Assembly: GCA_028708105.1 (NCBI GenBank)
Contig: JAQVZR010000111.1
Span: forward strand, 1-6,375
Direction: 5' to 3'
Source: Desulfoplanes sp.
Lineage (GTDB): Bacteria; Desulfobacterota; Desulfovibrionia; Desulfovibrionales; Desulfomicrobiaceae
Length of the DNA stretch: 6,375 nucleotides
Shown here: piece after piece, positions 1 to 5,668 of the stretch
How the letters are laid out: each line of letters starts with the position of its first letter
Numbering within the stretch: the stretch's first letter is position 1
Made by a program: the position numbers and the translations under genes
Notes under the pieces: model-generated
Database searches by the model: none
Told to the model about the DNA's origin: nothing
Seen by the model: only the letters and a program-made list of their open reading frames with translations

Positions 1-570
1 CGTCCCCTTCTGCCCTACCTGGATATTCCCTTCCAGCACGCCCACCCGGACATCCTGAAAACCATGGGACGCCACTTTGTGCATGATGCCCGCGAAGTCG
101 TCTCCCGCATCCGGACCCATCTCCCGGAGGCAGCCATCCGAACCACGATGATTGTCGGCTATCCAGGAGAGACGGAGGAGCACTTTGCCTATCTCAAACA
201 GGCTGTCCGGGATATCCGGTTCACCCACATGGGCGTATTCACTTATTTTCCTGAAGAGGGGACACCGGCAGCCGCCATGGACGGGCAGGTGGATCTGAAG
301 GTCAAGGAAGCCCGCAAGGACGAACTCATGGAAATCCAGGCCGAGATCAGCCGCGAGCAACTGGAGCGCTACCAGGAAGAAACCCTGGAAATTCTGGTAG
401 ATGAGCCCAATGACGAATGGGAAGGATTGTTTCAGGGCCGAACATGGTTCCAGGCCCCCGAGGTGGACGGTGTGACCTATGTCAGCGGAGAACATGTCCA
501 GCCGGGTACCTTTGTCACCGCCCGCATTGATGAAACAAAAACCTATGATCTGGTAGCACTGGAAGACTAA
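1..570 (+). CDS. rimO: Ribosomal protein S12 methylthiotransferase RimO, C-terminal part (5' end outside window)
   Basis: The reading frame is open from base 1 and ends at TAA 568-570, leaving 189 residues of a protein normally about 430-450 long. RimO is a cytoplasmic radical-SAM enzyme that adds a methylthio group to a conserved aspartate of ribosomal protein S12. The fragment begins with LPYLDIPFQHAHPDILKTMG, the conserved strand and loop after the radical-SAM cluster in RimO/MiaB enzymes. It continues with TTMIVGYPGETEEHF (about residues 48-62) and TYFPEEGTPAA (about 81-91). The last 70 or so residues form a TRAM-like domain with APEVDGVTYV. RimO is preferred over MiaB because of the DIPFQHAHPDILK block and the acidic TRAM domain. 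The N-terminal UPF0004 domain and the CX3CX2C cysteines lie upstream and cannot be checked. The ATG at 64 is internal, not the start. sppA follows after 27 bp, suggesting cotranscription. Confidence 0.93.
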   Translation, partial: RPLLPYLDIPFQHAHPDILKTMGRHFVHDAREVVSRIRTHLPEAAIRTTMIVGYPGETEEHFAYLKQAVRDIRFTHMGVFTYFPEEGTPAAAMDGQVDLKVKEARKDELMEIQAEISREQLERYQEETLEILVDEPNDEWEGLFQGRTWFQAPEVDGVTYVSGEHVQPGTFVTARIDETKTYDLVALED

Positions 571-597
571 ACAAACATATTTTGGAACGAGGTCCTT

Positions 598-1503
598 ATG
601 GCACAATCCCCGCGCTTCAGCGCCCGACACCCGTTTCTCTTTGGGTTTCTGCTCATTGTTCTGGCCGTCATCCTGCTTATAGCCAGTATGATGTTCTTTT
701 CTTCCTGCATGCAGGACGGGAAGAAGATTCCTTTCTTTAACGGAGGAGAAAAAATCGGCGTGGTCAATATCCAGGGGCTTATTGCCTCGTCCAGGACTGT
801 GACCGCCTGGATTGATCAGCTCCAGCAGGACGACAGCATCAAAGGCGTCATTGTGCGCATCAACTCCCCGGGCGGGGTAGTGGGACCATCCCAGGAAATT
901 TTTCAGGCCGTCCGGCGTCTGGCTGCAAGTAAACCGACCATTACCTCCATGGGGGCGGTGGCAGCATCGGGTGGATATTATATTGCAGCAGGGTCGTCAG
1001 AAATCTGGGCCAACCCCGGGACACTGACGGCCAGTATCGGAGTCAAGGCTCAGCTCAAAGACATGGGAGAACTGATGCATAAGCTGGGTATCAAGGAACA
1101 AACCGTGACCAGCGGATCTCTCAAAAATGCCGGAACCATGTTCCGCCCCATGACTCCGGAAGAAAAAATCTATTTTCAGGAACTGGTTGACGATCTGCAT
1201 GATCAGTTTGTTACTGATGTTGCATCTTCACGGCACATGGACCAGGCCAGGGTCAAAGCAGTGGCCGACGGTCGGGCCATGACCGGCAGACAGGCATTGC
1301 AGGCGGGGCTGGTTGACAAAATGGGTGGATTCGAAGATGCGGTCCGCAGTCTCAAAAAAGCCCTTGCTCTAACCAAAGACCCCGTGCTTATCGAAGGCCC
1401 CGAAACCAAACGGCCACTGCTCTCCCGGATTCTGGGTTCCCTTGACATCATTCCTTCAAACGCCATGACACCAGGCCCTCAATGGGTGTTCAGCTATGAA
1501 TAA
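598..1503 (+). CDS. sppA: Signal peptide peptidase SppA (single-domain, membrane-anchored S49 protease)
   Basis: This 301-residue protein is of the short, single-domain SppA type (S49 serine protease), like Bacillus SppA and about half the size of E. coli SppA. The family degrades leftover signal peptides at the cytoplasmic membrane with a Ser-Lys dyad. A basic N-terminus (RFSARH) precedes one hydrophobic segment at about residues 12-35. The protease domain contains RINSPGG (88-93), then MGAVAASGGYYIA with the likely nucleophile Ser124. The likely general base is Lys176 in SGSLKNAG, aligned by eye with the SGAHKD motif of the Bacillus enzyme. DGRAMTGRQALQAGLVD (224-240) is the usual C-terminal family motif. 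Cys37 follows the hydrophobic stretch, but FSSC is a poor lipobox, so a lipoprotein is unlikely. A CGAGG Shine-Dalgarno match at 588-592 supports the start. The 3' end overlaps mqnE by 8 bp, indicating an operon. Confidence 0.93.
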   Translation: MAQSPRFSARHPFLFGFLLIVLAVILLIASMMFFSSCMQDGKKIPFFNGGEKIGVVNIQGLIASSRTVTAWIDQLQQDDSIKGVIVRINSPGGVVGPSQEIFQAVRRLAASKPTITSMGAVAASGGYYIAAGSSEIWANPGTLTASIGVKAQLKDMGELMHKLGIKEQTVTSGSLKNAGTMFRPMTPEEKIYFQELVDDLHDQFVTDVASSRHMDQARVKAVADGRAMTGRQALQAGLVDKMGGFEDAVRSLKKALALTKDPVLIEGPETKRPLLSRILGSLDIIPSNAMTPGPQWVFSYE

Positions 1504-2578
1504 CACAGACGCTATTATTAAAAAACATGTTCAGGAAGGCGGCCGTCTCACCAGAGATGACGCCCTGATTCTGGCCCGCGAGGCCTCCATCCACGACCTT
1601 GGAAATCTGGGCAACGCACGAAGGCAGGCCATTCATGGCAACAAGGCCTATTACGTGTATAACCAGCATCTCAACTATACCAACGTCTGCCAGAATGCCT
1701 GCAAATTCTGCGCGTACAGCAAACGCGAGGGGCAGCCAGGGGGCTATGTCTATTCCATGGATGAAATCCGTAAACGGCTTTTGTCCAGAATCGACGAACC
1801 CATCCGCGAAATCCATATCGTAGGAGGGCTCAATCCTGGCCTGACCTATGACTACTTTCTGAACATGCTCAGAACAGTGCATGAAATCAGGCCCCAGGCC
1901 ACCATCAAGGCCTTCACGGCCGTGGAAATCGCATTTTTGTCCTCAACATACCATAAAAGTGTCGCAGAGGTGCTCGCCGATCTCCAGGAAGCCGGGCTCG
2001 AAGCCATGACCGGGGGAGGAGCAGAAATCTTTGATACCCAACTGCGCCAAAAAATTTGCCCTGAAAAAATCTCGGGGAGTCAATGGCTGGACATCCACAG
2101 CCAGGCCCATTCCGAAGGTATTTATTCCAATTGTACCATGCTCTTTGGTCACCTGGAGACCTGGGAAAACCGCATTGACCATCTCCAGGCCCTGCGCGAA
2201 CTCCAGGATTCCACCGGAGGTTTTCTGTGCTTTATCCCCCTGCCCTACCAGCCAGAAAACAACGAGCTTAAGGCCAAGGGACCGGACGGCAACGACTTTT
2301 TACGCACCATTGCCATCTCCCGCCTGTATCTGGATAACATCCCGCACATCAAAGCCTACTGGGCCTATGCCGGTGTCAAGGCCGCCCAACTGGCGTTATG
2401 GGCCGGAGCCGATGATTTTGACGGAACCATTGTGGAAGAAAAAATCGGCCATGCTGCAGGGTCGGCATCCCCCTCGGGACTGGGAGAAAAGCAACTGCGG
2501 GAATATATCACTGCAGCCGGATTCAGTCCCGTACAACGGGACACGTTTTTCCGAGAGATAGAAAACATCTCCGCATAA
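1496..2578 (+). CDS. mqnE: Aminofutalosine synthase MqnE (radical SAM, futalosine menaquinone pathway)
   Basis: This 360-residue cytoplasmic radical-SAM enzyme joins SAM and 3-[(1-carboxyvinyl)oxy]benzoate to give 6-amino-6-deoxyfutalosine, an early step of the futalosine route to menaquinone. The cluster motif CX3CX2C is visible as Cys65, Cys69 and Cys72 in NVCQNACKFCAYS, and EIHIVGG (105-111) follows. MqnE-type blocks are IKAFTAVEI (137-145), GGGAEIF (173-179), TMLFGHLET (214-222), LQDSTGGFLCFIPL (236-249) and EEKIGHAAG (314-322). HIVGG and GGGAEIF, and the whole C-terminal layout, fit MqnE better than MqnC or the F420 synthases CofG/CofH. The length is normal for the family. The start ATG lies inside the end of sppA (8-bp overlap), so translation is probably coupled; only a weak TGGGTG ribosome-site match is seen at 1483-1488. 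No other early futalosine gene (mqnA, B, C or D) is in view. Confidence 0.93.
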   Translation: MNNTDAIIKKHVQEGGRLTRDDALILAREASIHDLGNLGNARRQAIHGNKAYYVYNQHLNYTNVCQNACKFCAYSKREGQPGGYVYSMDEIRKRLLSRIDEPIREIHIVGGLNPGLTYDYFLNMLRTVHEIRPQATIKAFTAVEIAFLSSTYHKSVAEVLADLQEAGLEAMTGGGAEIFDTQLRQKICPEKISGSQWLDIHSQAHSEGIYSNCTMLFGHLETWENRIDHLQALRELQDSTGGFLCFIPLPYQPENNELKAKGPDGNDFLRTIAISRLYLDNIPHIKAYWAYAGVKAAQLALWAGADDFDGTIVEEKIGHAAGSASPSGLGEKQLREYITAAGFSPVQRDTFFREIENISA

Positions 2579-2643
2579 TACCCTGATGCAACGGGTCGAT
2601 GGTGCGCGGTGCAGACAGACGGCCCCGCCCGACGTCATTTTAC

Positions 2644-2672
2644 TTGACATTTTCCATATCCCGGGGTTTGAA
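2644..2672 (+). promoter_or_regulatory. Candidate sigma70-type promoter for the small membrane protein gene
   Basis: A perfect -35 hexamer, TTGACA, lies at 2644-2649. At the standard 17-bp spacing the -10 position reads TTTGAA (2667-2672), which matches only three of six consensus bases. A better-looking GATACT at 2691-2696 is far outside normal spacing. The position, about 60-85 bp before the ATG at 2731, is sensible for a separate promoter, but the weak -10 keeps this tentative. Confidence 0.33.
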
Positions 2673-2715
2673 ACAAGAGATTTATCAAGAGATACTAACC
2701 AGCGAACACGTTTTT

Positions 2716-2722
2716 GAGGAGG
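2716..2722 (+). promoter_or_regulatory. Strong Shine-Dalgarno site that fixes the start of the small gene
   Basis: GAGGAGG lies 8 bases before ATG 2731. It is the best ribosome-site match in the window, and it selects this ATG over the in-frame ATG at 2599, which has nothing comparable upstream. Confidence 0.8.
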
Positions 2723-2730
2723 ATTGGGCT

Positions 2731-2883
2731 ATGGAAGTACTTTCCACGTTGATTCATAATATGCTGCACAGTTCAGCCGCCGGAACTGTCGGCGTCATGG
2801 GCATTCTGACCTATCTTGGCGTCATCATCATTGCCGCCCTTTATCGCATCCGAGAAGGGATGAATGAAGCTAAGCATCACTAA
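2731..2883 (+). CDS. Small single-span membrane protein of unknown function (50 aa)
   Basis: I do not recognise this gene. The 50-residue product has a mildly hydrophobic N-terminal helix-like part (MEVLSTLIHNML), then one continuous hydrophobic segment at about residues 17-37 (GTVGVMGILTYLGVIIIAAL). It ends with a charged tail, YRIREGMNEAKHH. The positive residues after the span suggest the C-terminus is in the cytoplasm and the N-terminus outside. There is no cleavable signal peptide and no lipobox, cysteine or metal motif. That it is a real gene is supported by the strong GAGGAGG ribosome site, the protein-like hydrophobic pattern and a strong terminator 48 bp after its stop. It stands alone between mqnE and serB. 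It could be a small subunit or regulator of a membrane complex, but nothing in the sequence names the partner. Confidence 0.68.
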   Translation: MEVLSTLIHNMLHSSAAGTVGVMGILTYLGVIIIAALYRIREGMNEAKHH

Positions 2884-2895
2884 AATTTTCTGCCG

Positions 2896-2928
2896 CATAC
2901 GCAGGATGTCGTGACTGTCCGACGTATG
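2896..2928. repeat. Imperfect 33-bp palindrome after the small gene
   Basis: Outer arms CATACG (2896-2901) and CGTATG (2923-2928) enclose inner matching arms GGA/TCC and GTC/GAC, with small mismatched bulges between them. As RNA it would make a bulged hairpin with a loop of about four bases. No T tract follows, so alone it is not an intrinsic terminator; it ends two bases before the real terminator. It could protect the 3' end of the small transcript or be a protein-binding site. Both are inferences. Confidence 0.55.
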
Positions 2929-2930
2929 GA

Positions 2931-2972
2931 AATACAAAAAAGGGCGCAGCTTGCTGTGCCTTTTTTTGTATT
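2931..2972 (+). terminator. Strong bidirectional intrinsic terminator
   Basis: A stem of GGCGCAG (2943-2949) with CTGTGCC (2954-2960), including one G-T pair, closes a four-base loop. It is flanked by an A tract before and a seven-T tract after. The A/T arms themselves pair (AATACAAAAAA with TTTTTTGTATT), so it should stop transcription in both directions. It ends the transcript of the small membrane protein gene and separates it from serB. Confidence 0.9.
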
Positions 2973-3111
2973 CTGCCCCTTTGACGCAGATATTTTTCCA
3001 TACCGAACAAAGGCATGATACCCACGGCCTACACACGTCGTTATGTGCCCTGTGCACAACGCCCTATGCGGCCTCGTTTCCCCTTTATTATGGACCCAAG
3101 GGTACTTTCCC

Positions 3112-4341
3112 ATGCACGAAATCATCCTCATCAACATTACAGGACAGGACAAACCCGGATTAACCACAGCACTGGCCGGGGCCCTGGCCCGGTACAAGGT
3201 CAATATCCTGGATATCAGCCAGTCGGTCATCCACAGTTCTCTGTCCCTGGGCCTGATGATCGAGGTGCCCAAGGAATCCGAATCATCCCCCATTCTCAAA
3301 GATCTTCTGTATACAGCCCATACTCTTGGCGTCAGCCTGACCTTCACTCCCATTGCTCCGGATCAATACGAGACCTGGGTGCAGGCCCAGGGTAAAAAAC
3401 GCTATATCCTGACCCTCCTAGGACGGACCATCACCGCCGAAGCCATGGCCGCAGTATCCGACATTATCTATGCCAATGATCTGAATATCGATTTCATGAC
3501 CCGACTTTCCGGCAGGACATCCTTTAAGTACAAGAATTGTCACCCCCGAGCATGCATTGAACTTTCCCTGCGCGGCACACCCAAAGATATCACAGACATG
3601 CATTCCAGATTTTTAGAAATTTCACGCACCATGGGCGTGGATATCGGATTGCAGGAAGACGATATGTTCCGCAGAAACCGGCACCTGATTGCCTTTGACA
3701 TGGACTCCACACTTATTCAGGTGGAGGTCATTGACGAACTGGCCAAGGCCGCCGGTGTGGGAAATAAGGTGGTGACCATTACCGAATCGGCCATGCGCGG
3801 AGAAATCGATTTCAAAGAAAGTCTGCGCCAACGTGTCGCCCTGCTCAAAGGTCTGGATGCCTCGGTCCTCGAAGAGATTGCCGCCAGGCTGCCCCTGACC
3901 GAAGGGGCCGGCCGCCTCATCTCCACCCTGAAAAAACTGGGCTACAAGGTTGCCATTCTTTCAGGTGGATTTACGTATTTCGGAAACCATCTCCAAAAAC
4001 TGCTGGGGATCAACTATGTGCACGCCAACGAGCTGGAAATAGTGGACGGCAAACTGACCGGATCTATTGTCGGCGAAATAGTGGATGGAGCCCGCAAAGC
4101 CACCCTCCTGAGGGAAATTGCGGACAAAGAAAACCTCAGTCTCAATCAGGTCATTGCCGTAGGCGACGGAGCCAACGATCTGCCCATGCTTGATATTGCG
4201 GGCCTGGGCATCGCCTTCCACGCCAAACCAGTGGTCCGCAAAGGTGCAGGGCAGGCCATCTCCAACCTGGGACTGGATGCCATTTTGTACTTCACCGGCA
4301 TTAGAGACCGGGAAGCAGATGGACATGACGAGAAGGAATAA
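3112..4341 (+). CDS. serB: Phosphoserine phosphatase SerB with two N-terminal ACT domains
   Basis: SerB removes phosphate from O-phospho-L-serine, the last step of serine synthesis, in the cytoplasm. From ATG 3112 the protein has 409 residues, the size of the long SerB class. ACT domain 1 spans about residues 3-80 (IILINITGQDKPGLTTALAG), and a second ACT-like domain about 97-175 (YILTLLGRTITAEAMAAV). The HAD phosphatase domain starts near 190. Its catalytic motifs are all present: FDMDST with nucleophile Asp196 and acid/base Asp198, Glu205, Ser284 in LSGGF, Lys329 in GARKA, and GDGANDLPM with Asp352 and Asp356. ACT domains in this family commonly bind amino acids, so feedback by serine is plausible. 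The frame is open further upstream to ATG 3043, but those 23 residues precede the normal ACT start, and AAGGG at 3098-3102 sits well spaced before 3112. Isolation by the terminator upstream implies its own promoter. Confidence 0.95.
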   Translation: MHEIILINITGQDKPGLTTALAGALARYKVNILDISQSVIHSSLSLGLMIEVPKESESSPILKDLLYTAHTLGVSLTFTPIAPDQYETWVQAQGKKRYILTLLGRTITAEAMAAVSDIIYANDLNIDFMTRLSGRTSFKYKNCHPRACIELSLRGTPKDITDMHSRFLEISRTMGVDIGLQEDDMFRRNRHLIAFDMDSTLIQVEVIDELAKAAGVGNKVVTITESAMRGEIDFKESLRQRVALLKGLDASVLEEIAARLPLTEGAGRLISTLKKLGYKVAILSGGFTYFGNHLQKLLGINYVHANELEIVDGKLTGSIVGEIVDGARKATLLREIADKENLSLNQVIAVGDGANDLPMLDIAGLGIAFHAKPVVRKGAGQAISNLGLDAILYFTGIRDREADGHDEKE

Positions 4342-4622
4342 GAAACTGTATAGTACGCAGCAGACAATGCGCAGTTACGCGACCCACCAGCAGACCTTGT
4401 TCGAGACACTGGGAGCTTGACCATTAAAAACGCAGGTGCGGTACTTTTTGCGGTACTTTTTATGGATCATCCGGGTAATGCGTACTTTCCTGCTTTGAAG
4501 AATAGTAGTATTCCAAGGCAGATATCAGCCACCCGTCCTAGTTCAGGGAGGGGCAGGTAGAGGGTTTCAAATAGAAGCCAGAAAAACCAAACGGACTTTT
4601 CCCCCAGATAAACCTTTTTTAC
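4342..4622 (+). other. 281-bp spacer after serB with no convincing gene
   Basis: I see no supported gene here. A 31-codon frame from ATG 4325 to 4420 overlaps the end of serB, has no good ribosome site and encodes no recognisable motif. The stretch contains a perfect 12-bp tandem duplication (4438-4461), a small inverted repeat GAATA/TATTC (4500-4513) and a purine-rich run near 4543-4565. No clean terminator for serB is visible, although the T runs inside the tandem repeat could serve weakly. A promoter for the next gene is expected here but none stands out. Confidence 0.6.
4438..4461. repeat. Perfect tandem duplication of a 12-bp unit
   Basis: GCGGTACTTTTT occurs twice without a gap, at 4438-4449 and 4450-4461. 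Each unit ends in five Ts. There are only two copies, so it may be a simple replication-slippage product. Confidence 0.9.
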
Positions 4623-4901
4623 ATGCATAAAGAAAATATGACCACCGACTATACAACCTTTGCCCAGCGTCTGGACACGGCCCATGACTGGCCGTGCGAA
4701 TATACCTTCAAATTCATCGTTCCCCACCAGGAAGCCATACGGGTCCAGGAGATATTCGGCCCCGAAGCCTCGGTGCGCAAGGTGGCCTCCCGGACGGGAA
4801 AGTATATCAGCGTCACCTCCGAAGTCATCATGACCTCAGCCGAACAGGTCATCGCTATCTATAAGCAAGCTGAAACAATAGAAGGCATTGTTATGCTCTA
4901 G
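4623..4901 (+). CDS. DUF493 (YbeD-like) small protein
   Basis: This 92-residue protein matches the DUF493 family typified by E. coli YbeD (87 residues), a small cytoplasmic ACT-like ferredoxin fold with no firmly established role. Visible family features are the first strand WPCEYTFKFIV (about 23-33), a helix with IRVQEIFGPEA, the loop SRTGKYISVTSEVIM (about 56-70, equivalent to GNYHSVSITI in YbeD), and the closing EQVIAIYKQAETIEGIVML. The start is uncertain: neither ATG 4623 nor the in-frame ATG 4638 has a strong ribosome site, and the shorter form (87 residues) is equally consistent with the family. In many proteobacteria ybeD lies beside lipoate genes, but no such gene is present here. It is probably transcribed alone, as a 281-bp spacer precedes it and a terminator follows at once. 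Confidence 0.85.
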   Translation: MHKENMTTDYTTFAQRLDTAHDWPCEYTFKFIVPHQEAIRVQEIFGPEASVRKVASRTGKYISVTSEVIMTSAEQVIAIYKQAETIEGIVML

Positions 4902-4902
4902 G

Positions 4903-4935
4903 GTTGCGGCCATATGTAATGTGCCGCAACTTTTT
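4903..4935 (+). terminator. Intrinsic terminator of the DUF493 gene
   Basis: A perfect 8-bp GC-rich stem, GTTGCGGC (4903-4910) with GCCGCAAC (4923-4930), encloses a 12-base loop and is followed by five Ts. It begins just after the stop codon at 4899-4901, so the DUF493 transcript should end here and fxsA should have its own promoter. Confidence 0.92.
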
Positions 4936-4956
4936 AGCATCAAGACACCCTTGAGC

Positions 4957-4987
4957 ATGCAATCCGTACGTCCTGGGAACACTGATC
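4957..4987 (+). repeat. Direct repeat, copy 1 (upstream of fxsA)
   Basis: This 31-base stretch starting ATGCAATCCG and containing GTCCTGGGAA matches 5606-5636 at 26 of 31 positions in the same orientation. TTGAGC directly precedes this copy (4951-4956); in copy 2 the same hexamer lies 19 bases further upstream (5581-5586). Both copies are in intergenic DNA on either side of fxsA. Its nature is unknown. Confidence 0.7.
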
Positions 4988-5056
4988 GTCGAATCGGCCT
5001 TACCCATCTTACTCGACTATCTTTCAGACGCCTGTTACTCTAATGCGTGTCATATC

Positions 5057-5084
5057 GGGAGCACGTCGCCGAGCAGTCGCTCCC
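5057..5084. repeat. Inverted repeat in the fxsA leader, with a competing inner hairpin
   Basis: GGGAGC (5057-5062) can pair with GCTCCC (5079-5084) around a 16-base loop. A shorter stem, GAGC (5071-5074) with GCTC (5079-5082), would use the same right arm, so the two folds exclude each other. No T tract follows, so this is not a terminator. It lies about 50 bp before fxsA. The rest of the 4936-5131 spacer holds repeat copy 1 and no gene that I can support. Confidence 0.45.
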
Positions 5085-5131
5085 CCTCCACGGCCATCTG
5101 GCCCGTAGACCATCCGAACCCCGGAAAGATC

Positions 5132-5530
5132 ATGTTTGCCAAACTCTTCATCGCCTTTGCCGTGCTCCCGGTTCTTGAAATCTATGTGCTCATCCACGTG
5201 GGATCAGTCATCGGGGCACTGAACACCGTGGCCATTGTCCTTTTGACCGCCTTTGCCGGGGCCTGGCTGGCCCGGGTCGAGGGCATGCAGACCCTGCTGC
5301 GCATCAGACAAAGCATGCATCAGGGGGTGATGCCCACAAACGCACTCATCGATGCAGCCATCATCCTGACCGCCGGGCTACTTCTGCTCACCCCGGGATT
5401 TATCACCGACGGCATGGGCCTGCTCCTGCTCTTCCCGCCAACGCGAAAACTTTTCAAAGACTGGATCATACGTGCTCTCAAAGACTGGACAAGCAACCAT
5501 CCCCCAACAATCACCTATTACAGACCATAA
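5132..5530 (+). CDS. fxsA: FxsA family inner-membrane protein
   Basis: FxsA is a small cytoplasmic-membrane protein. In E. coli its overproduction relieves exclusion of phage T7 by the F plasmid; its normal role is not established. The 132-residue product shows the family pattern: a first membrane helix with FAVLPVLEIYVLIHVG (about 9-24), a second at about 27-47 ending in LARVEGMQTL, then the family signature at 72-103. That signature includes DAAIILTAGLLLLTPGFITD followed by GLLLLFPPTRK, probably two closely spaced membrane segments. The tail, about 105-132, is hydrophilic and shorter than in some relatives. The start is supported by GGAAAG about 5 bases upstream. With a terminator 200 bp before and a 138-bp gap after, it appears to stand alone, flanked by the two diverged direct repeats. 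Confidence 0.9.
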   Translation: MFAKLFIAFAVLPVLEIYVLIHVGSVIGALNTVAIVLLTAFAGAWLARVEGMQTLLRIRQSMHQGVMPTNALIDAAIILTAGLLLLTPGFITDGMGLLLLFPPTRKLFKDWIIRALKDWTSNHPPTITYYRP

Positions 5531-5605
5531 CATTTTTCGGGAACACATAGTGCCGTTTCATATTCAACGCATCGTAACTATTGAGCATTGAACCAACCCA
5601 TGGAA

Positions 5606-5636
5606 ATGCAATCCGCATGTCCTGGGAATGCCGATC
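5606..5636 (+). repeat. Direct repeat, copy 2 (downstream of fxsA)
   Basis: This is the second copy of the 31-base element at 4957-4987, with five substitutions. A TTGAGC hexamer is also found upstream, but here 19 extra bases (5587-5605) separate it from the repeat. The copy overlaps the left arm of the inverted repeat at 5632-5658. Confidence 0.7.
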
Positions 5637-5658
5637 TTTTATCCTATATCCTAGATCG
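5632..5658. promoter_or_regulatory. Inverted repeat just before the UbiD-like gene
   Basis: CGATCT (5632-5637) and AGATCG (5653-5658) are exact inverse complements around a 15-base AT-rich centre, ending 10 bases before ATG 5669. The position suits an operator or an RNA hairpin over the ribosome-binding region. The function is inferred from position only, and six-base arms can occur by chance. Confidence 0.35.
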
Positions 5659-5668
5659 TAAAAAAACC

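Larger units (their letters stand above)
2579..2730 (+). other. Spacer between mqnE and the small membrane protein gene
   Basis: These 152 bases hold no convincing gene. A reading frame open from ATG 2599 runs into the small gene downstream, but its first 44 codons (rich in Arg, Pro and Thr) do not look like a protein and lack a ribosome site, so I treat it as an upstream extension by chance. No clear intrinsic terminator follows mqnE: the GC-rich stretch 2597-2635 can form only patchy stems and is not followed by a clean T tract. A candidate promoter lies at 2644-2672. Confidence 0.6.

Noticed and set aside
704..710. SppA as a lipoprotein through Cys37
   Set aside because: The residues before the cysteine (FSS) do not fit a lipobox, and the first 35 residues look like a plain signal anchor.
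2031..2561. 176-residue frame inside mqnE on the same strand
   Set aside because: It overlaps a confidently identified MqnE frame and encodes no recognisable motifs, so it is a shadow frame.
2599..2730. In-frame N-terminal extension of the small membrane protein (94-residue version from ATG 2599)
   Set aside because: It has no ribosome site, an unprotein-like Arg/Pro-rich start and covers the candidate promoter. GAGGAGG before ATG 2731 clearly marks the later start.
2981..3009. TTGACG at 2981-2986 as a promoter for serB
   Set aside because: The -35 match is fair, but at 16-18 bp spacing there is no acceptable -10 hexamer. serB must have a promoter here, yet this one is not supported.
3043..3111. 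Longer serB start at ATG 3043 (432 residues)
   Set aside because: The 23 extra residues fall before the normal first strand of the ACT domain, and AAGGG is placed for ATG 3112.
2773..3353. Minus-strand open frames across the small gene, terminator and serB start
   Set aside because: They run through a strong bidirectional terminator and conserved coding sequence, show no family motifs and have no ribosome sites that stand out.
4325..4420. 31-codon frame (MTRRNKKLYS...) overlapping the end of serB
   Set aside because: It is short, has no good ribosome site and no recognisable feature. It cannot be separated from chance.
5537..5555. Weak stem CGG/CCG after fxsA as a terminator
   Set aside because: The stem has only three outer pairs with internal mismatches, and the following T run is short (TTTC).
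4936..5636. fxsA as a mobile cassette bounded by direct repeats
   Set aside because: The repeats are diverged, do not touch the gene, and no integrase, transposase or terminal inverted repeat is present. The repeat is reported, the mobility claim is not.
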